From contig CAZCDS010000011.1 in the NCBI GenBank assembly GCA_964497585.1, positions 1 through 64,000 on the forward strand: a stretch of DNA of 64,000 nt, given 5' to 3'. The position numbers and the translations under genes were made by a program. The stretch comes from CAZCDS01 sp964497585. GTDB lineage: Bacteria > Desulfobacterota > Desulfomonilia > Desulfomonilales > Desulfomonilaceae. This document shows positions 55,313-64,000 of the stretch, piece after piece. Position 1 is the stretch's first letter; the number at the start of each line of letters is the position of its first letter. The notes beneath the pieces are model-generated. The model did not search any database and had not been told where the DNA came from. It was given only the letters and a program-made list of their open reading frames with translations.

Positions 55313-57763
55313 ATGAAATCGACAGGTAGACGGTTGATCGGAATTCTCATCTTTCTTCCGGTCTTCTTCTTGATGATGGCTGGTGTTGGCATGGCCGCGG
55401 GCCCGGGACAGGGAACGCTCACCATTATCGAACCGGACGGCAAACCGGGCCCGGGATGCCCGCTGGAGCATACGTCGGTAAAGGCCGAGATCTCGGGATT
55501 CATCACAAATGTGGAGGTCAAGCAGATCTTCCACAACCCGATGAAGAAGAAGATCGAGGCGGTCTACACTTTCCCGCTTTCGGCAAAGGCTGCGGTGAAC
55601 GACATGCTGATGAAGGTCGGGGACCGGGTGGTCAAGGAGGTAATCAAACGCCGGGAGGAAGCGAGGCGGATCTACGAGGAAGCCCGTAACAAAGGAAAGG
55701 TGGCCTCGCTTCTCGACCAGGAGCGCCCGAACATCTTTACCCAGTCCGTCGCCAATATCATGCCGGGCGAGAAGGTGGAGATCACCATCAAATACGTGGA
55801 AACGCTCCCATACGAGGACGGAGCGTTCCGTTTCGTCTTCCCCATGGTCGTTGGGCCGAGATTCATACCAGGGCGTGAAAGCGGCAAGCAAGGAACCGGG
55901 TGGGCAAAGGACACGACCTCGGTTCCCGATGCGAGTCGGATCACCCCGCCGGTTGCCGAGGAGGGCAAACGGGCCGGTCATGACATCGATATCACCGTAT
56001 CCGTTGATGCGGGCGTACCCATCGAGAAGATCGATTCCAAGCTCCACGAGGTCGATGTCAAGCGTGAGGGCAAGAGCAAGGCCATTGTCGCTCTCAAGAA
56101 CAAGAAGGAAATCCCCAACAAGGATTTCGTCCTGGAGTACCTTGTGGCCGCGGATACGGTTCGATCGGGGATTCTCACTCACAAGGACGGGGCTGAGGGA
56201 TACCTCGCGGTCATCATGATTCCGCCGAAGAGAGTCACACCCAAACAGATTGCTCCCCGAGAGCTGATCTTCATTGTGGACCGCTCCGGGTCCCAGAGCG
56301 GCCGGCCCCTGGAGAAGTGCAAGGAGACGATGAGGTACGTGATCGAGCGCATGAATCCCAACGATACGTTCAACTTCATCGACTTTGCCAACGACGCACG
56401 GATGCTTTTTTCATCGCCGAAGAAGAATACTCCGGAGACACGAGCGAAGGTACTGAGCTACCTTGACTCGATTACCGCGGGCGGCGGAACGCGGATGAAC
56501 AGTGCGATATGGGAGGCCATGAGCACGGACCCGCCCGAGCACCGGCTTCGCATCGTCACCTTTATGACCGACGGGCTTGTGGGGAACGACTTTCAGGTCA
56601 TCTCCATGATCAGAAAGCTCCGGGGCACGAGCAGATGGTTCTCCTTCGGCACAGGCAATTCCGTGAACCGGTTCCTCCTGGACAACATCGCACGGGTCGG
56701 TGGTGGAGAGGTGGACTACATTCTCTTGAATACACGCGGAGAAGACGTGGCCAAGAAGTTCTACAAGAGAATCGCCGCGCCGGTGCTCACCGACATCAAG
56801 CTCTCCGTCGAGGGTATCGCTCTTGAGGATCTGTATCCCGCGGCGGTCTCGGACCTCTGGTCCGGGAAGCCGCTTGTGTTCAAGGCGCGGTATTCCAAGC
56901 CGGGCAAGGGCACCATCACCGTAAAGGGTTTTCAGGCAGGCAAGCCGTACGAGCAGACCCTCAAGCTGACGCTTCCCGACAAGGAGACCGCCAATGTCGC
57001 GCTGGAATCTCTCTGGGCGCGGGCCAAGGTAGACGCGCTCATGGACAAGGATCTCATGTGCATCCAGCGGGGGAACGCTCGCAAGGAGGTCAAAGAGGAG
57101 ATCATCAAGGTCGCGCTCGCCCATCGGATCGTGACCCAATTCACCAGCTTTGTCGCGGTTGAAGAGACCATTATGACCGAAGGTGGAAAGCCGGTGAAGG
57201 TGACGATCCCCGTGGAACTGCCCGACGGAGTAAGTAGAGAAGGCGTGTTCGGCAAGAAGAAGTGGTCCCCCGTCAAAGGCAGGCTTATCGGGAGCCCACA
57301 GGGCTGGCGGCATCACGGCGCGGTCAATCGTTCCTTCTCAAGCGCCCCCGGTGCTCCCATGTCCGTGACAGCTGGAGCGATTAAACGAGATGCCCGCATC
57401 GAGAGGTTCAACCGTCACAAATCCAAGTCACAGCTCTCATACGAAGCCGACGCATCGCGGAGGGCCGCTTCCGTGCCATCGAAACTCTCGCCCGAGCTTG
57501 CCGAGCTGCTGAAGATGAAGGACAAGCCGAAAAACTGGACCAAGGGCACGGTTACGGTGAAGGACGGCAAGGTGACCGTGCAGGTCTGGCTGAAGAGGGC
57601 CGGTGACAAGACCCTGAAGAAGCTCAAAGACCTGGGCCTGGAGATCAGCTTCACGGCCGCTACCGGGAAGATGGTCATCGGATCGATCGCGGTGGAGAAG
57701 CTCAAGGCCCTGTCCGAGATCGACGAGGTCCGCCTCGTTGAGCCCTTTGCGGTTTCCAGCTGA
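55313..57763 (+). CDS. VIT and von Willebrand A domain exported protein
   Basis: An 816-residue protein with a signal peptide (about 1-29), a VIT domain (about 35-160; VKAEISGFITNVEVKQIFHN, then EAVYTFPL and the EARRIYEEARNKGKVASLL stretch) and a vWA domain with an intact MIDAS (Asp323, Ser325, Ser327 in IVDRSGSQSGR; Thr in GGGTRM; Asp in FMTDG). This arrangement is like inter-alpha-trypsin inhibitor heavy chains and bacterial VIT-vWA surface proteins. No LPXTG or sortase signal is seen. The C-terminal 180 residues are rich in Lys and Ala. Possible role in metal-dependent adhesion or protein binding at the cell surface. Confidence 0.92.
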   Translation: MKSTGRRLIGILIFLPVFFLMMAGVGMAAGPGQGTLTIIEPDGKPGPGCPLEHTSVKAEISGFITNVEVKQIFHNPMKKKIEAVYTFPLSAKAAVNDMLMKVGDRVVKEVIKRREEARRIYEEARNKGKVASLLDQERPNIFTQSVANIMPGEKVEITIKYVETLPYEDGAFRFVFPMVVGPRFIPGRESGKQGTGWAKDTTSVPDASRITPPVAEEGKRAGHDIDITVSVDAGVPIEKIDSKLHEVDVKREGKSKAIVALKNKKEIPNKDFVLEYLVAADTVRSGILTHKDGAEGYLAVIMIPPKRVTPKQIAPRELIFIVDRSGSQSGRPLEKCKETMRYVIERMNPNDTFNFIDFANDARMLFSSPKKNTPETRAKVLSYLDSITAGGGTRMNSAIWEAMSTDPPEHRLRIVTFMTDGLVGNDFQVISMIRKLRGTSRWFSFGTGNSVNRFLLDNIARVGGGEVDYILLNTRGEDVAKKFYKRIAAPVLTDIKLSVEGIALEDLYPAAVSDLWSGKPLVFKARYSKPGKGTITVKGFQAGKPYEQTLKLTLPDKETANVALESLWARAKVDALMDKDLMCIQRGNARKEVKEEIIKVALAHRIVTQFTSFVAVEETIMTEGGKPVKVTIPVELPDGVSREGVFGKKKWSPVKGRLIGSPQGWRHHGAVNRSFSSAPGAPMSVTAGAIKRDARIERFNRHKSKSQLSYEADASRRAASVPSKLSPELAELLKMKDKPKNWTKGTVTVKDGKVTVQVWLKRAGDKTLKKLKDLGLEISFTAATGKMVIGSIAVEKLKALSEIDEVRLVEPFAVSS

Positions 57764-57775
57764 GCACAGGGGCCG

Positions 57776-58350
57776 AGAATCTGGCATCTTTGAGACGCAT
57801 CGAGGAGAGTATCCATTCCAAGGGTACTCTCCTCTGTCTGACGCATCGAAAGCCTGAGCTGGCTGGCAAGTTTGTGCTGACCACGAACACCGAGATGTCC
57901 GCAGGGGATGTGGCCTTGAACTACAAGAGTCTCTGGAGGGTGGAGCGGATCTTTCGGGAACAGAAGTCCACGTTGGAGGTTCGTCCCATCTACCATCACC
58001 GTGATGACACCTCCACCGGTCACATCGTCGCCAGCTTCCTTGGCCTTCGCCTCGAAGTGGACCTGCAGCAGAGGCTCAGGGAGCGAGGCATCACCCTTGC
58101 CTGGCAGGAGCTTATGCGAGACCTGGCACAGGTCCAGTCCGTGATCATCGAACTTGAGGGCAAGCGCTATCAACTCCGGACGCATCTCACGGGTTCGAGT
58201 CACCATGCCTTCCAAGCCGCGGGGGTTCGCCCACCTCCGCTGGTTTCCCACCTCGCGCCGGCCCCAACCTCCTCGCAACTCACTCAGGGCACTCTCCTGT
58301 AGTGCCAACCCCTCCGCGAGTAGCCGTAACGCGCCGAAACATTTACTATA
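57776..58350 (+). pseudogene. IS1634-like transposase relic, copy 2
   Basis: A 170-codon piece (57790-58302) keeps the C-terminal catalytic part in frame: GKFVLTTNTEMSAGDVALNY, KSLWRVERIFREQKSTLEVR with the Glu motif, and PIYHHRDDTSTGHIVAS. From about 57850 it aligns with copy 1 at a constant 52,200-base offset. The N-terminal two-thirds are missing, and the sequence before 57850 differs from copy 1, so the element is internally deleted. The right end is at 58351-58380. Confidence 0.8.
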
Positions 58351-58380
58351 TACATTTTGCACTGTCGAAAATGAGTCTGA
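58351..58380. repeat. IS1634-like right end, copy 2
   Basis: Same 30 bases as 6151-6180 with one difference. The flanking sequence beyond base 58380 is the interior of an ankyrin-repeat frame. Confidence 0.8.
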
Positions 58381-58855
58381 GAATCGCCGCAATGTAGTCG
58401 AACTGCTCTTGAACAAGGGAGTGACAATTCACCCGCTTGATCCGGAGGGCAAGGCGGCTCTTGAGAGAGCTGCGTATCACGGACACTTGGCGATAGTGAA
58501 AATGCTGCTGGACAAAGGTGTCGCTGTGAATCCCTCGTCCAAGGTCTTCAAGACTACCCCCTTGATCATGGCTTGTCTGGGCATAAACGCGGATATTGTA
58601 AGGGTTCTTCTCGCCAAAGGCGCCGAGACAAATGCCAAGGACTCTTCGGGAGGGTCGGCCTTGACAGCGGCTATCGTGGGGGACTTGAAATCCAATGACG
58701 CCAGGCTGGTGAGACTACTCTTGAAAGAAGGCGCAGATGTCCGTTTGCTGCGGTGCACTCCGAGGTGTATCATCATCACTAATTCAAGCGTCATCAAGGT
58801 CCTGCAAGAACATGGGGCCGATTTGAGCCAGCTTCCTATTGTCACCGGCAAGTAG
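58381..58855 (+). pseudogene. Ankyrin-repeat protein, 5' end removed by insertion sequence
   Basis: The frame begins exactly at the IS boundary inside an ankyrin repeat (NRRNVVELLLNKGVTIHP) and contains about four repeats (ALERAAYHGHLAIVKMLLDK, TPLIMACLGINADIVRVLLA, ALTAAIVGDLKSND with LVRLLLKEGADV) with a stop at 58855. The start codon and any signal peptide are gone. Related proteins follow in the same direction at 60 kb. It could still be expressed as a fusion with the IS-derived frame that starts at 58154. Confidence 0.8.
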
Positions 58856-59318
58856 CTCGTCACATTTCGGCCGGCAGAATTGGCCGAAGGAGTCTTTCGC
58901 CCAGATAGTCCGTTATGTCAGGCGAACTGGTCGAGAGACATTCTCAACCGGCAGACTCTTTGCAGACATGGACTTGATACAATCAGTCAACCAAATTCCG
59001 CGGCGGGGCCGTCACAAGTCGACGCGTGACGAATATCTTCATGGTAGAGATGCAAATGCTTGAGCGTGTCGAGGGATTCCGGCAAGATGTGTCAAGCCGT
59101 ACTTTCAAACCACGGCCAATCTCCAAAGGGAGGAGTTCTCCATGCAAATGAGAGATCTTCGTGGAGGTGTAGAGGCTGAGCTATTTGACCCTTCACGCGC
59201 TGTGTCATCGCTGGCAAGAGGAAGTTTAGGCTCTGGGCATGACCCATAAGGTGGGGGCATGACACGCCGCGGTCTAACCAAGACATCATGACGCCAGACC
59301 TTCTGAGGAGGAAGATTG
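58856..59318. other. Intergenic, nothing recognised
   Basis: About 460 bases with no supported ORF on either strand and no evident hairpin followed by T. Confidence 0.5.
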
Positions 59319-59894
59319 ATGACCGGCAAGATTCCCAGGTATCAGCCTCAGAGGGAGGACATACTCATCAACTCGGATTGGGGTATTGTACCCGATCGAT
59401 TGACAAGCGAGCAAGCGGCCGAGCGAAGCCTGATTCTCTTCAGAGGTCGGTATGTGACTGAAGAAGAAGCAGGCATGCTAAGGCGACAACTTTGGACTTA
59501 CCGCCTGATACGGTTAGTGGCAGTCTATTTTCTTCTCTGCTTTGTGGGTTGTCTCGCCGGGTGGATGAGATTCGGGTTCGCTCCGACACCGGGGATCTTT
59601 CTTGGAGCACTCACGGCCGTCCTCTTGTTCGTAGGTCTGTGGCGCTTCAACCGCGTTGCCTGGTTATTTGCGATAGTTCTGATGGCGATAGTCTTTGTGA
59701 TAAGCATTTTAGCCATCTTGTCACCAACCCGAGAGCATCTTAGTACTGTCCCCTATCCCTATTTTCTCTTCGGGGGATTTGGGTTCGTTGCTCTATTATG
59801 CTTGGGGGTGCTGCTGAGCAGTACTTCAAGAGAGATTTTTGCCAGCAGGCGTAGGGGCTCTTTTTGGGATACAGTACGGCCAGGCAGCAACTAG
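59319..59894 (+). CDS. Membrane protein of unknown function
   Basis: A 191-residue protein with a ribosome binding site GAGGAGGAAG before the ATG. A soluble N-terminal part of about 65 residues (including ILFRGRYVTEEEAGML) precedes four hydrophobic segments (about 66-86, 92-110, 114-136, 148-168). I do not recognise a family. It lies between ankyrin-repeat genes in the same direction and may be an anchoring partner. Confidence 0.75.
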   Translation: MTGKIPRYQPQREDILINSDWGIVPDRLTSEQAAERSLILFRGRYVTEEEAGMLRRQLWTYRLIRLVAVYFLLCFVGCLAGWMRFGFAPTPGIFLGALTAVLLFVGLWRFNRVAWLFAIVLMAIVFVISILAILSPTREHLSTVPYPYFLFGGFGFVALLCLGVLLSSTSREIFASRRRGSFWDTVRPGSN

Positions 59895-59997
59895 AGAAGA
59901 TGAGGGGTAAGACATCAGATGTTGCGGTTTCTTTGACTTAAGGTTGTTAAGATCTGAGCCGGAGACCGGATGCATCAACATCATACGGGAGGTACCC

Positions 59998-60381
59998 ATG
60001 GGATGTCGTAAGTTTGAAACTGTGGGGGGTCTTTTGAGCTTGGGAATCGCTGTTCTGCTGGTAGTTCTCAGCGGCACTGGTTCCGGAATGGCCCAAGTTA
60101 GTGCCAGCACGCTGCTCCGGGCCTCATGGGAGGGCGATCTACAACAGGTGAAACGCCTTGTTCATTCAGGAGCACAAGTGGACTCGAAGGACAAACACGG
60201 TCAAACCGCGTTGATGTGGGCTGTGTCAGCAAACCGAATCGATATCGCTCGATTCTTGCTGCACAAAGGAGCCGATCCCAACATGAAACTCACAGACGGG
60301 ACGACAGCGCTTCAACTGGCGTGCAAGAACCGTCACGTCAACGTTCTGAAGCTATTACTGGATAGAGGAGCGAAGGAGTGA
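59998..60381 (+). CDS. Small exported ankyrin-repeat protein
   Basis: A 127-residue protein with a signal peptide (about 1-36) followed by three ankyrin repeats (LLRASWEGDLQQVKRLVHSG, TALMWAVSANRIDIARFLLH, TALQLACKNRHVNVLKLLLD) ending almost at the C-terminus. The ATG at 59998 follows GGGAGGTA. Bacterial exported ankyrin proteins often act as inhibitors or binding partners for other envelope proteins. Confidence 0.85.
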   Translation: MGCRKFETVGGLLSLGIAVLLVVLSGTGSGMAQVSASTLLRASWEGDLQQVKRLVHSGAQVDSKDKHGQTALMWAVSANRIDIARFLLHKGADPNMKLTDGTTALQLACKNRHVNVLKLLLDRGAKE

Positions 60382-60444
60382 GAGCTTACCGGGACCGGCG
60401 ATCGACAGTGCGTTCAAAGGTGGGGAGGAGGTGAAAGGGCAGTC

Positions 60445-62829
60445 ATGAAATCTTACAGGAGGACCATCACAAGCCTCGCTTGGGCGGCAATTCTTTTCAT
60501 GACGATTCTCGGTGGCATTTCCTGGGCAGATGATGTGGAGAAGCTCCTGAACAACTTGCGATCAATTGATCCACTGTCCCGCGAACAGGCAGCAAGCGCC
60601 CTCGGAGGAACGAAAGACCCCACATTCATCAAGCCTCTCATCGAGACATTGGCGGACGAGTATCCGTACGTCCGTCGGGCCGCTGCCGAAGCTCTTGGCA
60701 AGATGGGAGAGCAAGCTGTTGAGCCGCTCCTAAATGCTGTGAAGAACGAGAGTGCGAATGTGCGGGTAGGCGCGCTGACGGCGCTGGGCCTCATGAGAAA
60801 TCCAAAGGCTGTCCGGTCGTCGATCAGTCTTCTCCCTGACAAGGATGTGAGCGTCCGGGATGCTGCAATAAGGGCGCTGGGACGAATCAATAACCCCGCA
60901 GGCAATGTGGAACTGATGCGCTTATTGGGCAAAGAAAGCCCCGAACTGAGTACGAAAGCGGCTTATGTTCTGAGTGATGTGGGGTGGACGCCCGAGGACC
61001 CCGAGGCCAGGGCGGCTTTCTTAATCACTACCAACCAATGGGAGAAGGTGCCGGAATTGGGCGAGATAGCGGTGAAGGCTCTGATTGTCGCTTTGGGGCA
61101 CGATGATGAGTCGGGACGTTTGAAAGCTGTGGAGGCTCTGGGCAAGATTCGGGCCAGGGAGGCTGTCGATCACCTCATGGTCTGTCTGAAGGATCCCAGT
61201 ATGGGTGTACGAGCCAAAGCCGCGTGGGCTCTCGGCCAGTGCAGGGATAAGCGAAGCGTTGCGTCTTTGGTAATCGCTCTCCATGACCCAGTAGAGAATG
61301 TTCGAGAAAGCGCCTGCTTGGCGTTACAGGCCATGGGATGGACTCCTTCGCAAACCATGGAGAGGGTCTGGTTTCATTTGGCAAACCACGAGTGGGACAA
61401 ACTCGTTGGACTGGGAGGCCCTTCGGTTGAACCTCTCATTCTTGGTCTCACAAAGGGTAGCTCAAAGGTTCGTCGATCGGCAGCGCTCGCGCTCGGCAAA
61501 ATCAAAGATGCTCGAGCACTCGACCCACTCATTGCAGTCTTGACTGACGCAGATGCGAATGTGCGCCTTTCATCGGCACGAGCCCTCGGGATGATAGGGG
61601 ACCCATGCGTTGCGCAAAAGCTGATCCCCTGCTTGACCGACGATGATTGGAGGGTCCGGGAGGCAGCGAGAATATCGCTGAAAACCGTAGACAGGATGGG
61701 GGGAGAGCGTCAGCATGTAACGGAGACCAATTCACTGATATTGTCGCGAATCGCCGCTACAAGAAACGACGAGGCGAGTGCCGTCATCGAACTTCGTACA
61801 GAGCTTTGTGCCACGTCCGAGGAGGAGAGCCTTGATGGAAAGAATTCTTTCATAAGGTCCGTGTGCGGAGCAAAGGAAGGCCTTGTGGGAACCGGCGGCA
61901 CCGTAGAGGTGAAGGTGACCGCGCGGCGGAATCCACAGTGGAATCCCGTTCCCCAGACAAGGCCCGGTCGGATAATGGAGGGTTCGTATCTCCTTAACCC
62001 ATCCCTGGACATTTCTGCCGCAGCATCCTTCATGAGCCTGGGCCCGACCAAGTGGGACGGGAGAAATCGGGGCGCGGTCCACAGAATCCAAGGCAAGATT
62101 TCCGCGTGCGATTACGAGTTCTGTTCAGACCCTGGCAACCCACTGGTTTTCCGGGTAACGCAAAACGGGTACCGATACGTTCACGGTTCGGGCACGGTCA
62201 GAGACGCCAAGAGCGATGAGATTTTCATCATCAAGGACGAATCCAGGGAGGCTCTGCTTCGCAGGGCGGCTGCTGCCGGGGACAAGGCTTTAGCCGAAAA
62301 GCTCATACGCGAGGGCACGAACGTCAATGCCCAACAGAGATTCGGCAATTCCCCACTCATGATCGCGTGCCGTAACGGACACCCGGACCTGGTTCGTCTC
62401 TTCCTGGAAAAGGGAGCGGACGTGCACACCTGTGATCCTGCCTCGGGCCGGACCCCGCTCATGCTGGCCATCAAGGAGGGCAAGGCGCAACTCGTCTCGT
62501 TACTTCTGGCCAATGGAGCCGATTCGAGTTCTGTGTACCGGCGAACCGGCCGCACTGCACTGATGGAAGCCCTTGTGAAAAAGAATACCAGGATCGCGAG
62601 ACTGCTTGTGAACAGAGGTGCTGACGTGAACGCAAAGGCCGAAGGCAACGGAGCGACGGTCTTGATGTATGCGGTCTCCGAGGGCAACGAAGACATAGTG
62701 AAGACATTGTTGGAAAAAGGTGCTGACGTGAACGCGAAAAGCAAGTGGGGGCAGACCGCTCTGTCCATCGGGCAGAGGAAGAATATCCCGAGCATAGAGA
62801 AACTCTTGCTCCAGCGCGGGGCGAAGTGA
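60445..62829 (+). CDS. Exported HEAT-ankyrin fusion protein
   Basis: A 794-residue protein with a signal peptide (about 1-29), ten or so HEAT-like (PBS-lyase) repeats across about 35-420 (for example KPLIETLADEYPYVRRAAAE), a middle domain of about 190 residues with no recognised family (425-590; includes ELCATSEEESLDG and GTVEVKVTARRNPQW), and a C-terminal ankyrin block (about 595-790; SPLMIACRNGHPDLVRLFLE). Two different helical repeat solenoids in one exported protein are unusual. The same ankyrin style appears in caspase-like protein 1. Possible scaffold for several partners. Confidence 0.92.
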   Translation: MKSYRRTITSLAWAAILFMTILGGISWADDVEKLLNNLRSIDPLSREQAASALGGTKDPTFIKPLIETLADEYPYVRRAAAEALGKMGEQAVEPLLNAVKNESANVRVGALTALGLMRNPKAVRSSISLLPDKDVSVRDAAIRALGRINNPAGNVELMRLLGKESPELSTKAAYVLSDVGWTPEDPEARAAFLITTNQWEKVPELGEIAVKALIVALGHDDESGRLKAVEALGKIRAREAVDHLMVCLKDPSMGVRAKAAWALGQCRDKRSVASLVIALHDPVENVRESACLALQAMGWTPSQTMERVWFHLANHEWDKLVGLGGPSVEPLILGLTKGSSKVRRSAALALGKIKDARALDPLIAVLTDADANVRLSSARALGMIGDPCVAQKLIPCLTDDDWRVREAARISLKTVDRMGGERQHVTETNSLILSRIAATRNDEASAVIELRTELCATSEEESLDGKNSFIRSVCGAKEGLVGTGGTVEVKVTARRNPQWNPVPQTRPGRIMEGSYLLNPSLDISAAASFMSLGPTKWDGRNRGAVHRIQGKISACDYEFCSDPGNPLVFRVTQNGYRYVHGSGTVRDAKSDEIFIIKDESREALLRRAAAAGDKALAEKLIREGTNVNAQQRFGNSPLMIACRNGHPDLVRLFLEKGADVHTCDPASGRTPLMLAIKEGKAQLVSLLLANGADSSSVYRRTGRTALMEALVKKNTRIARLLVNRGADVNAKAEGNGATVLMYAVSEGNEDIVKTLLEKGADVNAKSKWGQTALSIGQRKNIPSIEKLLLQRGAK

Positions 62830-63321
62830 CGAGCCCGCGCTCCGAAGGCCGCCGTGAACAGTATCGGCTGGTAGGTTGAGGTCAACTTTCAAAAGCACGC
62901 GAAGATAGGAAGGGTCATTCGTGATTGTGCCTTGTTGCACTTGCGTCGAGGAACGGAAATCCAATGGCTTGTCAAGCGCTTGACAAAGGGAGACGCTGAA
63001 GGGTCTTCCACGGAAGGACGTGGCCCGTGCCTGGGGCTTGACTGTTTCCCGTGTCCCGATACTACCAAGCCGCTTCCCGGTCAGGGTCGCCGAAATCCTA
63101 AGTTGACGGAGGGGCCTGGGGCAGGTTTGCGCAGAAACCAAGAAAACTCCGCTTCGACAACATGCCGAGGGCTTTTCCCTGTTCAGGCGTTCTGGATTAC
63201 TGCACTAGAGCCCTTTCGGGATCGGGGGACTAATCCGCGTTGGGACCCGCAGGGCGCCAAAATGTAATAGAAATGGCAAGACTGCAACTTAAATCCGATT
63301 TCCGTGAAGGAGGCATTTGAC
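62830..63321. other. Intergenic, no recognised gene
   Basis: About 490 bases with only short frames. An AAGGAGG site near 63307 belongs to the following membrane protein. No recognised promoter. Confidence 0.45.
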
Positions 63322-64000
63322 ATGGATGGAGTTACCGTACTATCAGCCGTAGGATACGTGGTCCTCCCGGTCTTATTTGCCATTGCCTGCATCAAAGGGA
63401 AACTTCGTTGGGGAGGGTTCGTTGGGTTGATTTGGACTGCTTGGCTGTCGGTGGTCATAACACTTATCCTTGCGTATGCCAATCCCTTGGCTGGAGCCGA
63501 CGGGCAGTTTCAGCCCATCTTTGTTCTTCCGGCCATCGTTGCAGGGGTCATGCTGCTCCTCGCGATGTTCGCATTGACGGTGCAGAGAAGTACGGACGAA
63601 CCACCCAAAGAGAAGCCTCCTATCGCACGATGGGGTGCCGTGGTCGTGGCTGTAGTACTATATGTCTGTGGGGTGACCGCATTCTCATCATGTATTTTCG
63701 TTATCCAGCCGCCGAATCCTCTTTCTGCTATAATAGCATGGCTGGCACTGATTGCTATTACGTCGGTTTGTCTCTATGCGATTTCAAGAATGAATTCTTC
63801 CCAACGACAAAATGGCTTTAGATGGCTTGCCTTCTTTCTGGCTCTGATTCTTATCGGGGCCAACCTCACGCATGCTCTCATGCTGATTTTTGGATATCCG
63901 GGAGCGCCGCCTCGACAGGCGCTGGGTTATGCCTCGACTATGGCGTTAGGCTATATGCCGCCTGCTTTGGTCATATTGGCTACAGCAAGGGAGTACGTCT
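63322..64000 (+). CDS. Membrane protein, partial (C-terminus beyond the right edge)
   Basis: The ATG at 63322 follows AAGGAGG, and the frame is open to the window edge (226 codons). Six to seven hydrophobic segments are visible (for example YVVLPVLFAIAC, WLSVVITLILAYA, FVLPAIVAGVMLLLAMFAL, FFLALILIGANL). No family recognised. Confidence 0.7.
   Translation, partial: MDGVTVLSAVGYVVLPVLFAIACIKGKLRWGGFVGLIWTAWLSVVITLILAYANPLAGADGQFQPIFVLPAIVAGVMLLLAMFALTVQRSTDEPPKEKPPIARWGAVVVAVVLYVCGVTAFSSCIFVIQPPNPLSAIIAWLALIAITSVCLYAISRMNSSQRQNGFRWLAFFLALILIGANLTHALMLIFGYPGAPPRQALGYASTMALGYMPPALVILATAREYV

Noticed and set aside
55187..56182. 331-codon minus-strand ORF
   Set aside because: Antisense shadow of the VIT-vWA gene, which has a signal peptide and an intact MIDAS.
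57415..58416. 333-codon minus-strand ORF
   Set aside because: Antisense to the C-terminus of the VIT-vWA gene and the IS relic; no protein features.

Overview
The window looks like a draft scaffold from a Desulfobacterota-type bacterium (former Deltaproteobacteria). This is inferred from a tungsten aldehyde:ferredoxin oxidoreductase, a branched-chain-type ABC transporter joined to CoA-ligase genes, radical SAM proteins, and secreted caspase/DUF4384/OmpA proteins. No rRNA or complete tRNA is present to confirm it. Two runs of exactly 100 N mark scaffold gaps, both inside tandem repeats.

Left part (1-15 kb). The N-terminal 554 residues of an aldehyde ferredoxin oxidoreductase run off the left edge, preceded by a truncated GNAT acetyltransferase. 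From 2 to 6.2 kb lies a graveyard of an ISL3 transposase, a TetR regulator and an IS1634-like transposase. The complete cyoABCDE operon for a bo3-type quinol oxidase and heme O synthase (6.1-11 kb, minus strand) follows; its last gene has a C-terminus rewritten by the IS end. Then come IS1380 and HlyD relics, an EamA transporter, a VOC protein and a small cysteine-containing protein.

Middle (15.7-31.4 kb). A metabolic locus holds a class III CoA-transferase and a ThDP enzyme on plus, and on minus an NDP-forming acyl-CoA synthetase-like protein, an AMP-forming acyl-CoA ligase and a full Liv-type ABC importer. It probably takes up and CoA-activates an unidentified organic acid. Two radical SAM proteins and a DUF4405 membrane protein follow.

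Mobile zone (31.4-39 kb). A decayed tyrosine integrase with a tRNA-Asn 3' fragment, a frameshifted family-A DNA polymerase, an intact monofunctional catalase, a possible orphan RiPP precursor, and an IS630 element sitting at the precursor's stop codon.

Right part (39-64 kb). The most notable region: at least eleven exported or membrane proteins, all on the plus strand. Four caspase-like proteins lie in tandem. The first three share the His position (147), the nucleophile position (198) and an EF-hand-like loop (264-275), but the nucleophile is Ser, Cys and Arg respectively, so one active-looking enzyme is flanked by two pseudo-caspases. The fourth is a DUF4384-caspase with an intact dyad. They are followed by a DUF4384 protein, an OmpA-domain protein, a cysteine-rich repeat protein, a 63-residue-repeat protein, a VIT-vWA protein, ankyrin proteins and a HEAT-ankyrin protein. 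I interpret this as a candidate extracytoplasmic caspase/pseudo-caspase system with repeat-protein partners; its function is unknown.
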